Shown here: positions 28,457 through 38,048 of the stretch, one piece after another | How the letters are laid out: each line of letters begins with the position of its first letter | Position numbering within the stretch: position 1 is the first letter of the stretch | Assembly (NCBI GenBank): GCA_949293265.1 | Contig: CASFCK010000008.1 | Location: 1-64,000 of the forward strand | DNA: 64,000 nucleotides | Reading direction: 5' to 3' | DNA from: an uncultured bacterium | GTDB lineage: Bacteria > Bacillota_I > Bacilli_A > Acholeplasmatales > Anaeroplasmataceae | Made by a program: the position numbers and the translations under genes | Notes under the pieces: model-generated | What the model saw: the letters and a program-made list of their open reading frames with translations, nothing else | Told to the model about the DNA's origin: nothing | Databases searched by the model: none

Positions 28457-30928
28457 TTATTCTTTATTTTTATATAGTGAATAACGCCAATTAGTTACAT
28501 ATGTTATTGCATTAGTAGAATTGCTCAATGTTGCTTCATCGATTACTACATACCTATTGCCATTGTAATATGACCAATTTGTAGGATCAGCAAAAATAAT
28601 TTCTTGTAAATTTGGACAATCTTTAAATATGTAGTAAGGAATGGTGGCCGCTGGGTCTTTATATTCCCCATATTCTAGATAATCACAAGCTGCAGGTATA
28701 TAAAATGAGCTTATTGCTGTATTCATAAATGCTCCTGTATAAATAGATTTTAATTGGCTATCTTCTAAAATAATAAACTCTTCTAATGCTACACAATCTT
28801 CAAACGCTCTTTCACCAATACTTAATACTGAATTTGGTAAATTAAATGTTTTAAGTGATTTACAATTATTAAATGCTTCTGTACCTAATGTTTCAAGTAA
28901 ACTATTTTCAGCAATATTAACGGTAGTTAATAAACTTGAATCTTGGAAAGCCCAACTATCAATTTTTATAACCGATGCCGGTATATTTAATATTACCATA
29001 TCAGAAGCTCCAAAGGCTTGATCACCTATAATTTCAATGCCATTTGGAATGATTATAGTTTGAGCATAACTGTAGGCAAAAGCCATTTCTCCTATTTCTT
29101 TTACCTCTGAAGGGATGATTAATTCTTCAATTGCACAGGCAGCAAATGATTCTGGCCAAATTATTTCCGGTCCTTTATTACCTAGATTTAAAGATTTTAA
29201 GTTAGTATTATAATAGAATGCTTCTTCAGCTACATCTACATTACTTGAATCGACAAACACAACTTTCTTTAAACCATATTCTGTACCTATGACTTTAACC
29301 GTATCAATTGAAAATGCCCTATAATCAATTAAAGTAACTGTATCTGGAATGGTTAAAGTATCTACACCGATTAAACCATAGAATGCATATGGTCTTATTT
29401 CTGTTACACCATTAGGTATTACTAAATCTTTTACAAGTTGATTATTAACATATAGATTTTTACAACCATACATCGGATTAGCACTTAAATAATTATAACC
29501 ATAAATTTCAAGTCCACTAAGTAGGGTGTCATAAGTACATATTTCACACCATTTAGCTAAATCTGTTATATAAAGGTTTTCTATAGTTGTTCCTTGAAAT
29601 GCATAATCATCAATTAAAGTTAAACTACTATTATCAATTTTTAAAGTTTTTAAATTTGGACAATTTTTAAAAGCTTCTTTACTAATTGTCCTAATCGTAT
29701 TAGGTAATGTAATACTTTCAATAACATCATTATTCCTAAAATTACTTACTGAAATTACTGTATAGCCATCCTTAGTTGCTGGTATTACTATGTCTTTAAC
29801 ATCTTTAGCATTACCAATTGATACGCTACAAGTCTTGTTACTCTCATTATAACCATATAATAAACCTTCAGTATATGTTTGTTCATAACCACAAACCTCA
29901 CATATTCCATTAACTAGGGTATGTGTAAATTTATCGTCTACATTACCACAAACACTACATTTATGATAATGATATGAATCATCATAAAGCCATTTTTCAT
30001 ATACATGTTCACCTCTAACTTCAACATCAAAACTAAATGATTGATTATCAATTCTATAGGTGTATCTATATAAACCTAGTTGAAGGCAAGTTGGCACTTC
30101 AATAACTTCATAATTATTAGGATAATTAGCTACTTGTAAAGCTGGAATAGATTTTGTTTCTTTAATAGGGCAATAATATTTTGGCCCGTTCCAATTATCT
30201 ATTACTTGTTCACATTCTCTAATTAACGTTCCAGCTTTAGCAGCCGTAGGTTTTACATCTACAACCCATTTGCCAATTTCATGACCAGGAGCTTCAATTG
30301 TTTTAGTCCATGTAAACCAATCTGATGTTCCATCAAAATTTTCAATTTTTAATGTAAAAGTAACCCGTCCATCTTCTGTACAAGTTGCATGAAATGTTTG
30401 TTGAGTATACATTTCTTGAGTATATTCATTCAATTCATCTAAAATTAAAACATCTTCTTTATTACAGTTTTCACAATATCTTACTAATGTTCCTGTACTA
30501 TTTTCAGTTGGATCTAATTTAATTTCATAATCGCCATAAATATGATCTATTTTTTTAATTTCAAGTTGAACTAAGGTTGTCTCGGTATTGCCTAAATTAT
30601 CTGTAAACAATTTATGACATCTACTACATTCATAATGAACTTTATAACCAACTGCATCACATGTAGCTGCAACTTCGTCAACTAACTCTAAATCATGACC
30701 TAAAGCCTTAATTGTTTCAACAACATCAATTTCCACTTTACCCTCATTATCGCTAAACAGTTTTTTACAATCACGACATTCATAATATTCTTCTTGACCA
30801 TCAGCAATACAGGTAGCTGCAACTTCGTCATGATGGATTAAAACATGAACATGTTCATCCTTCTGACATGACACAAAGAAAATCATACATGTTAAAATAA
30901 TTAATATGTATTTTATTTTTATTTTCAT
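28457..30928 (-). CDS. BspA-type leucine-rich-repeat lipoprotein
   Basis: Surface lipoprotein (823 residues). Signal peptide ends FVSC with Cys at 21. Residues about 30-150 hold two or three copies of a Cys-rich unit (EVAATC..G..YYEC..C.KLF.D, then RYCENC), common in BspA-like surface proteins. After about residue 380 come LRR_5 repeats of the kind LTIPDTVTLIDYRAF and LNIPASVIKIDSWAFQDS. Such repeats mediate binding to host or plant polymers. The promoter (TTGACA, 17, TATATT) is followed by AAAGCGCTTT, a palindrome shared with the uxuA promoter, suggesting control by carbon source. Confidence 0.85.
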   Translation of the reverse strand: MKIKIKYILIILTCMIFFVSCQKDEHVHVLIHHDEVAATCIADGQEEYYECRDCKKLFSDNEGKVEIDVVETIKALGHDLELVDEVAATCDAVGYKVHYECSRCHKLFTDNLGNTETTLVQLEIKKIDHIYGDYEIKLDPTENSTGTLVRYCENCNKEDVLILDELNEYTQEMYTQQTFHATCTEDGRVTFTLKIENFDGTSDWFTWTKTIEAPGHEIGKWVVDVKPTAAKAGTLIRECEQVIDNWNGPKYYCPIKETKSIPALQVANYPNNYEVIEVPTCLQLGLYRYTYRIDNQSFSFDVEVRGEHVYEKWLYDDSYHYHKCSVCGNVDDKFTHTLVNGICEVCGYEQTYTEGLLYGYNESNKTCSVSIGNAKDVKDIVIPATKDGYTVISVSNFRNNDVIESITLPNTIRTISKEAFKNCPNLKTLKIDNSSLTLIDDYAFQGTTIENLYITDLAKWCEICTYDTLLSGLEIYGYNYLSANPMYGCKNLYVNNQLVKDLVIPNGVTEIRPYAFYGLIGVDTLTIPDTVTLIDYRAFSIDTVKVIGTEYGLKKVVFVDSSNVDVAEEAFYYNTNLKSLNLGNKGPEIIWPESFAACAIEELIIPSEVKEIGEMAFAYSYAQTIIIPNGIEIIGDQAFGASDMVILNIPASVIKIDSWAFQDSSLLTTVNIAENSLLETLGTEAFNNCKSLKTFNLPNSVLSIGERAFEDCVALEEFIILEDSQLKSIYTGAFMNTAISSFYIPAACDYLEYGEYKDPAATIPYYIFKDCPNLQEIIFADPTNWSYYNGNRYVVIDEATLSNSTNAITYVTNWRYSLYKNKE

Positions 30929-30943
30929 GTTACCCCCCTAATT

Positions 30944-30991
30944 AAAGCGCTTTTATGTTTATAATATAGCTAATATTTTTCTCTATGTCAA
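30944..30991 (-). promoter_or_regulatory. LRR lipoprotein promoter with GCGC operator
   Basis: Minus-strand TTGACA (plus 30986-30991), exactly 17 bases, TATATT (plus 30963-30968), then the perfect palindrome AAAGCGCTTT (plus 30944-30953) about 10 bases past the -10. The position suits a roadblock repressor. Confidence 0.7.
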
Positions 30992-31020
30992 ATTAAATAT
31001 TTATTTTGTCTTCATAATTA

Positions 31021-31058
31021 AAAAATAAAAATGACTATAAACCAAGTAAATAGTCATC
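31021..31058 (-). terminator. terminator after the small lipoprotein
   Basis: ATGACTAT / ATAGTCAT stem followed by T-rich sequence on the minus strand. Confidence 0.75.
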
Positions 31059-31070
31059 TTTTAATTAAAT

Positions 31071-31630
31071 CTAAATTTTACTGTGTATGTCAGCAAACTC
31101 TTGTATAATATCTTCACTTAATAGTTTTTTATTATATGCTTCTTTTAAAGAATATATCTTTCTATCCTTTATAGCAAGAAAGTTATATCCAGATGGAAAT
31201 GTTATTACAACATTGCCAAAAACTTCTGTATGAACCATTTGTGCGAAATCTCCTTGGGCAAATGATGTTACAATATAGCAATTAAAAACACCACAATATC
31301 TATAAAACCTTAATTTACTGCTTCTTATGTAAAAAGTCTTCCGCACGAAGCTGTAAATAAATTCATCGCATCAACTATTTCATCAATATTAAAATACGGC
31401 ATATCTCTCTTAGTAACAACTTCTTTATATTCTCCTATTATTACTAATGCACCAAGATCATAATTGATATTAGTTTCAGGATTATAATCAATACGACTTA
31501 TATATTGAATATATGGTGTTCTTTCTAATTCAAAATAAGGATCATAATTATCTTCTTCTACTTTTTTATTACATGAAATTAAACATATTAGTAATAATAT
31601 AGTGCTAAATATAGTTAATATTATCTTCAT
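31071..31630 (-). pseudogene. small lipoprotein split by a homopolymer frameshift
   Basis: Lipoprotein with signal ending LISC (Cys 20) and an acidic mature start. The first frame stops after TASCGRLFT; the second frame carries the rest and ends in IYSLKEAYNKKLLSEDIIQEF, the usual 'SLKEAYxxGLL' tail of small Firmicutes lipoproteins. The break is at a T5 run on the minus strand (plus 31331-31335). One extra T gives GRLFYIRSSK and joins both halves into about 186 residues. Start has AAGGAGG upstream. Function is unknown. Confidence 0.7.
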
Positions 31631-31879
31631 TGTTTTATACCTCCTTATTTATAAAATATAGCTTATTCTAAGTATATAATAGCACTTTAAAAAATATAAT
31701 CAAGTCTATTAAACCTTATAGGTTTAATTATTATGTTGCTTTTTGTAAAATCTTTTTTTTTTTAATTTTTTACATATTTAACTTTTAATGCATCAAATGT
31801 TTATTTTTGTTATTTATATTAGCTTTATTATTCTTGTTTTCACTTCATTATTTTGTAAATAAAATATTTTTTTATATAT
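31631..31879. other. gene-free spacer
   Basis: Very AT-rich stretch. It should hold the promoter of the small lipoprotein (a TATAAT-like sequence lies near 31674) and a small palindrome AAACCTTATAGGTTT near 31713. A T10 run lies near 31751. I see no reading frame with a credible start. Confidence 0.5.
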
Positions 31880-31916
31880 AAAAATCCTCATAGGTTTATA
31901 ATGCCTATGAGGACTT
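31880..31916 (-). terminator. terminator after the DUF1292 gene
   Basis: TCCTCATAGG / CCTATGAGGA, a perfect 10-bp stem, then T-rich sequence on the minus strand. Confidence 0.9.
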
Positions 31917-31919
31917 ATT

Positions 31920-32231
31920 CTATAAATTATTATATATTTTATCTAATTCTTCAATCATAGCTTCATCATCTACTGCTACTAGCGTATAGTTATTACCTTC
32001 TTTTACTACTAAAAATGGGTATACATATGAAGAATTAAATTCTTTAGTATCATTTTTAGGATGTAAAATAGTATAGATATCTTCTTTATCAGTATATTTA
32101 TCATAATAAGGTATAGTAGCAATTTGTTCAAAAATAACTTCCATGCCATAATTATCATTCATTATTATGTCATTTGTATTATCTTTGTCTAAAAGCATAT
32201 TAATTATTTCTTTATTTTTTAATTTAATCAT
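31920..32231 (-). CDS. small acidic DUF1292-like protein
   Basis: A 103-residue protein with a pattern like DUF1292: VIFEQIATIPYYDKYTDKEDIYTILHP followed by acidic PFLVVKEGNNYTLVAVDDEAMIEEL. The family's function is unknown; it is widespread in Firmicutes as a small cytosolic protein. AAGGTGA precedes the ATG, which overlaps the yhaM stop by one base. It is the third gene of the pulA-yhaM operon. Confidence 0.65.
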   Translation of the reverse strand: MIKLKNKEIINMLLDKDNTNDIIMNDNYGMEVIFEQIATIPYYDKYTDKEDIYTILHPKNDTKEFNSSYVYPFLVVKEGNNYTLVAVDDEAMIEELDKIYNNL

Positions 32232-33124
32232 TATTCACCTTTAGGTTTATATAATTTAGCTTTTTCTAAAACCGGTATATTTTCTGTATATTCTCCCGGA
32301 TTAGTTTTTGCTAATTCATCACCTATTACTTGAAATTTAGAATCAATAGTATCTAAATACCATATTAAAAGTGCTTCAGCAGTTAATGGTCTTCTAGCTG
32401 AGCCATATTGTAGTTGACCATGATGTGAAATTAAAATATGTTCTAATATTAGTGCTTCTTCAGTATTAGCATAGTTTAACTCATTTGCTACTTCATGAAC
32501 TTTTAATGCACCTATTACTAAATGGCCTAGCATTTGACCATCTAGAGAAAATTCAGCATTTTGAGGATCGGTAAATTCAATAATTTTTCCTAAATCATGT
32601 AAAATTATCCCAGCATAAAGATAATCTTTATTTAAATATTTATAAATTTTTAAAACACTTTTAGCTATATTTAACATACTTAATGTATGAAAAACTAATC
32701 CACCTAAAAAACTATGATGAATTCTTGTTCCACCAGGATAAGTTAAAAAATCCACTAAATTGCGCGAAACTAAAGTGTTAGTTATATCATAAAGAACTTT
32801 ATTGTCGATAGCATTTATATAATTAAATAATTTTTCTTTGGCTTCATTATATGTTAATTCCTTATGATTTAAAAATTCTCTTAATACATTATCTCTTTTT
32901 TCATCATTAAAAGAGCTTACATCATTAACTTTATCTAATATGTAACGTGTTCTTTGTCCTTCTTCAACTTTAACAGTAAATTCATATACGTGATTTAATT
33001 TTAACTTTTGACTAACATCCCTGGTTGTTTTAATATTGTACATAACACCACTACTATTTTTAATTACTAAATTAACAATATCATCATTTGTATTAGTAGT
33101 GCTTATTATGCCATATATAATCAT
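32231..33124 (-). CDS. yhaM: 3'-5' exoribonuclease, YhaM family (OB + HD domain)
   Basis: RNA/DNA 3'-5' exonuclease. Residues 1-80 have an OB-like beta pattern; the HD domain follows with HHSFLGGLVFHTLSML near 130, the ILHDLGKIIEF HD pair near 175 and EHILISHHGQLQYGSARRPLTAEAL near 230, a YhaM hallmark. The length of 297 is near the usual 310. The start overlaps the pulA stop (ATGA), so it is coupled to pulA, which is an unusual partner. Confidence 0.88.
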   Translation of the reverse strand: MIIYGIISTTNTNDDIVNLVIKNSSGVMYNIKTTRDVSQKLKLNHVYEFTVKVEEGQRTRYILDKVNDVSSFNDEKRDNVLREFLNHKELTYNEAKEKLFNYINAIDNKVLYDITNTLVSRNLVDFLTYPGGTRIHHSFLGGLVFHTLSMLNIAKSVLKIYKYLNKDYLYAGIILHDLGKIIEFTDPQNAEFSLDGQMLGHLVIGALKVHEVANELNYANTEEALILEHILISHHGQLQYGSARRPLTAEALLIWYLDTIDSKFQVIGDELAKTNPGEYTENIPVLEKAKLYKPKGE

Positions 33125-35196
33125 TCTTTATTCCTCCTATAGATGTATATACCACGGTCTTTTAAGCTGATTTTCTTAATTGGATCATTCAATAATTTAG
33201 AACCATCAAATATTAAATTAGCATTTGGACTTTTTAAAACAAAACGACCTCTTCTATTTTTCAAAACGATGAATAAATCGCATTTCTTTTCTTTAAGTTC
33301 AAATACATACGTATTTTCATTAGAGTATTCAGTTAAAAATTTAACTCTAAGTCTAATTTCATCCTCATTATCAAGTCTAAAGACTTCATATTCTTTCCGA
33401 ATAACTATCAGATCTCTAACCATTTGAATTAAAGATTCATACGAGTCTTTACGATCCCAATCAACACCATTAATATCGTCACCTGAGTTATAGGAATTTT
33501 CTATTCCTTGTTTTGTACGCATAAACTCTAAGCCGCAATGGATAAACGGGGTTCCTTGAGCTAAAATTGTAAGACCTAGCCCTAATTTTATAGCGATATA
33601 TATATCGCGTTCTTTAATATCTCTAAAATTAGCTTTTATAAAATCGTAAACAGTATAATTATCATGACATTCAATATAATTTACGCTTTGATGCGGATAC
33701 ATAAAACGGTAATTATCTAAAAATGAGCCTGTTAAAATATGAAACAAATTATAGCTATCTATGTTTTTACCAGTGATAAAGCCTTGATGGTCTCCCCATT
33801 GTGAGCCCTTAATATTATCTCTAAATATATCATTAAAAAAGGCGTAATTTGGCAATAGTTTATTATTGCTAGCAGATGGCCTCATATGATATGGTAAGGT
33901 GTTTGGCATATCCCAACCTTCACCATATAACATAATATTAGGCTCTATTTTTTTAAGTTTTTCTTCTACTTCTTTTAATGTGTTAACATCTAATAATCCC
34001 ATCAAATCAAACCGATAGCCACTAAAGTGATATGTTTCTGTCATATATATTAAATTATCAACTATAAATTTAGAACACATTTTTCGTTCGGTTGCTAGAT
34101 CATTACCACATCCTGATGTATTAGTTAAATAACCATTGTTAGTTCTAAAATAATAGCCTGGAACTAATATATCAAATGGAAATTTCTTTACATCATTAAC
34201 ATGATTGAAAACAACATCCATATTTACTAATAATCCATAAGCATGACATAAATCAATTAAAGAAATAAGTTCATTAATACGACAATATGGGTCATTTGGA
34301 TCAGTTGAATACGCACCTTTTGGCACAAAATATTGTAATGGATTGTATCCCCAATTATAATAACGCTCAGGATTTAAATCTGATATGCCATAAAAGTCGA
34401 ATATTGGCATAAGTTGTAAATGGGTAACCCCTAGACTTGCTATATAATCAAGCCCAGCCATTTTACCACTCTTTGTAGTATGTCTATCTAGTAAGGCTTT
34501 AAATGTTCCTTTATTTTGACAGTCTAATTTACTAGTTAAATCACGAATTGATGCTTCATAAATTATACTATCTACATAACGACCTGAAAAATAAGGTTTT
34601 GAATAAATAAATTTTTTAAATTTTTTAGGATCAACAACGTAGTTAAAATTACCATTTGCATCACTTGCTATACCATATGGATCATTAACTACCCGATATT
34701 CTTCTTCAAATATTCTAATCCGATAGCGATATTTACTACCTTCATAATCACCAAATAGAGTTACTTCATGAAGACCCTTGCCTTTATGAATTAGTCTTTC
34801 ATTAATTAATTGACCATTTTTAGTAATAAGTTCTAAAACTAATTCTCTAGCTACCGGTGTCCAAACTCTAAATGTTGTTTTTTCTTTGGCATACTTAATG
34901 CCTAGCGGGCCATCATAACTATAATATTCATCAAAACGGTAATCTCTTACGAAAGAACCTGTAACAAGTAGAGCTTTAGTATTGCCAAATGTTACATATA
35001 TGTCTTTAGTCATATCTAATATTTTATTAACTATTAGGCTATACTTAAACCATGTGCTCTCTTCATAGCGACCCTCTACTTCTAAATGGTATGTTTCACC
35101 ATTATCTTCTAGGATAAAATTATCTGTAATCGCAATACTTTTATCGACTAAAACAGTAATCCTATCCACGGCGTCTAAAAAAGCTCTATATAACAA
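33121..35196 (-). CDS. pulA: type I pullulanase
   Basis: Debranching GH13 enzyme cutting alpha-1,6 links of pullulan, glycogen or limit dextrins. A CBM48-like region lies at about 90-190, then the TIM barrel with YNWGYNPLQYF (the type I pullulanase signature), nucleophile D in GYRFDLMGLLD, acid/base E in LYGEGWDM and the stabilising pair in ECHDNYT. There is no signal peptide, so it acts on cytoplasmic glycogen or imported dextrins. TTG start, 7 bases after GGAGGG. Stop is TGA, which confirms UGA as a stop in this genome. Confidence 0.94.
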   Translation of the reverse strand: MLYRAFLDAVDRITVLVDKSIAITDNFILEDNGETYHLEVEGRYEESTWFKYSLIVNKILDMTKDIYVTFGNTKALLVTGSFVRDYRFDEYYSYDGPLGIKYAKEKTTFRVWTPVARELVLELITKNGQLINERLIHKGKGLHEVTLFGDYEGSKYRYRIRIFEEEYRVVNDPYGIASDANGNFNYVVDPKKFKKFIYSKPYFSGRYVDSIIYEASIRDLTSKLDCQNKGTFKALLDRHTTKSGKMAGLDYIASLGVTHLQLMPIFDFYGISDLNPERYYNWGYNPLQYFVPKGAYSTDPNDPYCRINELISLIDLCHAYGLLVNMDVVFNHVNDVKKFPFDILVPGYYFRTNNGYLTNTSGCGNDLATERKMCSKFIVDNLIYMTETYHFSGYRFDLMGLLDVNTLKEVEEKLKKIEPNIMLYGEGWDMPNTLPYHMRPSASNNKLLPNYAFFNDIFRDNIKGSQWGDHQGFITGKNIDSYNLFHILTGSFLDNYRFMYPHQSVNYIECHDNYTVYDFIKANFRDIKERDIYIAIKLGLGLTILAQGTPFIHCGLEFMRTKQGIENSYNSGDDINGVDWDRKDSYESLIQMVRDLIVIRKEYEVFRLDNEDEIRLRVKFLTEYSNENTYVFELKEKKCDLFIVLKNRRGRFVLKSPNANLIFDGSKLLNDPIKKISLKDRGIYIYRRNKE

Positions 35197-35290
35197 ATTT
35201 ATCCCTCCAAACCATTTTATTATATCATAAATTAATAAATTTCATATCTTTTTTTTACTAAATTATGTTATAATTTTTTTGGTGGTTAAT

Positions 35291-35902
35291 ATGTATTATA
35301 TTAAAGAAAAAACAGAAAATATTATTACTATAAATAAGTCTAAATTTATTACTACTTTAATCCCTGTTTATAATCAAGAACAAGCTAATGAAGAACTAAA
35401 AAAAATAAAGAACCTATATAGTGATGCTACTCATAATTGTTATGCTTATATTATAGGTGATAATTTAGAGATACAAAAATGTTCTGATGATGGTGAACCA
35501 CAAAAAACAGCTGGCTTTCCTATGCTCGATGCTTTAAAAAAGAAAAATATTACTAATATTTTAGCTGTGGTAACAAGATATTTTGGTGGTATTTTACTAG
35601 GAGCCTCTGGTCTTATTAGAGCTTATTCTACTTCTGTTATTGAAGCTTGTGATAAGGCAACATTATATCAAAAAGCTTTAGCTTTACAATTTGATTTGGC
35701 ACTTGATTATAAAGAATATAACCAACTTAGTAAATTAAGTTATCTTAATATTAAAGATATTGTTTTCAATAAAGATGTTGTTTTAAGTATTCTAATAGCT
35801 TTAGAAGATAAAGAACGACTTTTAAAAGATTTAAATAATATTCTAAAAGAAAATATAAATATCAATTTTAGTACAACTTACAGCTTAAAAAAAATCCTTT
35901 AA
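35291..35902 (+). CDS. YigZ/IMPACT family protein
   Basis: Conserved protein of the YigZ (UPF0029/IMPACT) family. The signature is DGEPQKTAGFPMLDALKKKNITNILAVVTRYFGGILLGASGLIRAYS, residues about 63-110, followed by a C-terminal DUF1949-type domain. Family members may bind RNA or the ribosome; function remains loosely defined. The ATG at 35291 has GGTGG 5 bases upstream; the frame opens 4 codons earlier at a TTG inside that site. Confidence 0.9.
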   Translation: MYYIKEKTENIITINKSKFITTLIPVYNQEQANEELKKIKNLYSDATHNCYAYIIGDNLEIQKCSDDGEPQKTAGFPMLDALKKKNITNILAVVTRYFGGILLGASGLIRAYSTSVIEACDKATLYQKALALQFDLALDYKEYNQLSKLSYLNIKDIVFNKDVVLSILIALEDKERLLKDLNNILKENININFSTTYSLKKIL

Positions 35903-35917
35903 AATAAGGATTTTTTT
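35886..35917. terminator. bidirectional terminator between yigZ and upp
   Basis: AAAATCCTT / AAGGATTTT stem, A-run before and T-run after. The yigZ stop lies at its loop. Confidence 0.85.
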
Positions 35918-36533
35918 AAAAGCCAAAAACTCGATCTCCACAATCGCCTAAGCCTGGGACTATGTAGCCTTTTTCATTAAGTTTTTCATCTAAACTAGCT
36001 AAATAAACATCAACTTCCGGGTACGTTTCATTTAATTTTGTTAAGCCTTCAGGGGCACCTACTAAACCTATAAATGAGATTTTATTAGCACCAGCTTTTT
36101 TTAAACTGTTAACAGCATCAATAGCTGAACCACCTGTAGCTAACATCGGGTCTAATAGATAGACATTATAATTCTTTAAATCGGCTGGTAAACGGTTGTA
36201 GTAATCATGTGGTTCTAAAGTTGTTTCATCACGATACATTCCTAAAAAACCCGTTTTAGCGAATGGTACCATTTTTCTAAATCCTTCTAAAAAGCCTAAG
36301 CCAGCTCTTAAAATCACAACAAATAATATTTTTTCTGCCGGCTCATACCCTTTAGCTTTACTAACCGGTGTTTCTATATTTTTTTCTTTTAATTTTAAAT
36401 CTTGGAAAATATAAGGACTCATTAATATTGCGATATCTGTTAATTCTTGATAAAACACAGCACTACAAGTAGATTTATCTCTTACTGTGCTTAATTTGAT
36501 CTTAATTAATGGGTTATCGATAATTTTATTCAT
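35916..36533 (-). CDS. upp: uracil phosphoribosyltransferase
   Basis: Salvages uracil to UMP using PRPP. The PRPP-binding LLDPMLATGGSA near residue 128 and the C-terminal uracil-binding GYIVPGLGDCGDR are intact, in the usual 205-210 residue length. It starts 8 bases inside the end of rpiB. Pairing with ribose-5-phosphate isomerase B links both to ribose-phosphate supply. Confidence 0.96.
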   Translation of the reverse strand: MNKIIDNPLIKIKLSTVRDKSTCSAVFYQELTDIAILMSPYIFQDLKLKEKNIETPVSKAKGYEPAEKILFVVILRAGLGFLEGFRKMVPFAKTGFLGMYRDETTLEPHDYYNRLPADLKNYNVYLLDPMLATGGSAIDAVNSLKKAGANKISFIGLVGAPEGLTKLNETYPEVDVYLASLDEKLNEKGYIVPGLGDCGDRVFGF

Positions 36534-36975
36534 TTTCTTCCTCTAAAGCTTTAATTTTATCTATTCTTCTTATATGACGCTCATTGTTAGAGAATTTAGT
36601 ATTTAAAAATATATCAACTATTTCTTTACAAGTGGCAAAATCAATCAAACATGCTCCTAAAGCTAATACATTCGCATCATTATGTTCTCTCGTTAAACGA
36701 GCAATTTCCGGCTTATCTACTAATGCACATCTAATACCTTTGATTTTATTAGCACATATTGACATGCCTATTCCGGTAGTACACATAACAATAGCATACG
36801 TTACTTCTCCACTTATAACTTTTTTACAAGCTGGTATACAATAATCAGGATAATCACAACTTCCAGCTTCATATGTACCACAATCAATGATGTTATATCC
36901 TTCTTCAACTAAATATTCTTTTAATCTTGTTTTTAAAACTAAGGCACCATGATCACATGCTAGTGCTATATTCAT
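36526..36975 (-). CDS. rpiB: ribose-5-phosphate isomerase B
   Basis: Interconverts ribose-5- and ribulose-5-phosphate. ACDHGA at the N-terminus and CTTGIGMSICANKIKGIRCAL with the catalytic Cys near residue 64 are diagnostic of RpiB/LacAB. The ATG at 36975 lies 5 bases after AAGGTGA; a GTG three codons earlier falls inside that site and is rejected. Confidence 0.95.
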   Translation of the reverse strand: MNIALACDHGALVLKTRLKEYLVEEGYNIIDCGTYEAGSCDYPDYCIPACKKVISGEVTYAIVMCTTGIGMSICANKIKGIRCALVDKPEIARLTREHNDANVLALGACLIDFATCKEIVDIFLNTKFSNNERHIRRIDKIKALEEENE

Positions 36976-37103
36976 GATAATCACCTTATCCTTTCTCTAT
37001 GTATATGTTTTTATTATTATAGCACTTATTTAAATAAATAAAAAGTTTTAATGCAAAATTAACTCGCATGTGTTACAATTAACTATGTGTAAAGGTGGTA
37101 AAT

Positions 37104-38003
37104 ATGAAATATATTATTGATGAAAATACGAATATTGACAATATAATAAATAAAATAGCTGATTATGATGAATTATTTTTTAAAAAAGGAATTTATGATT
37201 TAAAATTAAATTTTAAAGCCAATTATTTAAAAATTACTGGTGAAGATAAAAATAAAACCATTATTAAGCATAATGATCATTATCATAAAATCATGTCAGA
37301 TTATAACGAATGTAATACTTTTAGGACAGCAACCGTAACTATATTAGGTGATAATTGTGTTATTGATAATTTGACTATTTTAAATACATGTGATTCTAAA
37401 ACCTATGGTCAAGCTGTTGCTTTAATGGTTTGCGGAAATCATTTTGTTTGTCGTAATTCGGTAATAAAAGGTGAACAAGATACTTTATTTACCGGGCCAT
37501 TACCTAAGGATTTACAAATACGTTATAAAGATTTTTTAGATGATTTACCTTTAAAGAGTAAAGAAAGTAAACAAACTTATTTAAATTGTCAAATTTATGG
37601 GAATGTTGATTTTATATTTGGGTGCGGTACCTGTCTTTTTAAGGAATGTGAAATCATTTGCTTGCATGATCACGGTTTTTTATCAGCCCCAAGTCATGAA
37701 TTAGAACAAAAATATGGTTATTTATTTACTGATTGTAAAATTACAACCGTAGATAAAAATGCCCAATTTTATTTAGCTAGACCTTGGCGTGACTATGGTA
37801 TGGCATATTTTATTAATTGTACCTATGATACCGGGATTTTAGAAGTTGGCTTTGATAAATGGAATGACACTTCTAGAGATAAAACTTGTCGCTTTTATGA
37901 ATATAACCCTAAAACTTATCAACGCGCATATTTTGTAAAACAACTAAATGAAGATGAAGCTTATAAATATTTAGATAATTTTCTTGATTATCTTTACAAA
38001 TAA
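37104..38003 (+). CDS. pectinesterase (CE8), without signal peptide
   Basis: Hydrolyses methyl esters of (oligo)galacturonate. The CE8 beta-helix motifs are present: GEQDTLF (usual GYQDTL), YGNVDFIFG with the catalytic Asp, and LARPWRDYG near residue 230. No signal peptide is seen, so it is predicted to act in the cytoplasm on imported methylated oligogalacturonides, feeding galacturonate to UxaC/UxaB/UxaA. The ATG at 37104 has AAAGGTGG 4 bases upstream. It stands alone between a divergent rpiB operon and a bidirectional terminator. Confidence 0.9.
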   Translation: MKYIIDENTNIDNIINKIADYDELFFKKGIYDLKLNFKANYLKITGEDKNKTIIKHNDHYHKIMSDYNECNTFRTATVTILGDNCVIDNLTILNTCDSKTYGQAVALMVCGNHFVCRNSVIKGEQDTLFTGPLPKDLQIRYKDFLDDLPLKSKESKQTYLNCQIYGNVDFIFGCGTCLFKECEIICLHDHGFLSAPSHELEQKYGYLFTDCKITTVDKNAQFYLARPWRDYGMAYFINCTYDTGILEVGFDKWNDTSRDKTCRFYEYNPKTYQRAYFVKQLNEDEAYKYLDNFLDYLYK

Positions 38004-38047
38004 AAAAGGCTTATCACTTTTTCTTTTTTAAAGTGATAAGCTTTTTT
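38002..38047. terminator. bidirectional terminator
   Basis: GCTTATCACTTT / AAAGTGATAAGC, a perfect 12-bp stem with A-run and T-run on either side, between convergent genes. Confidence 0.9.
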
Positions 38048-38048
38048 A

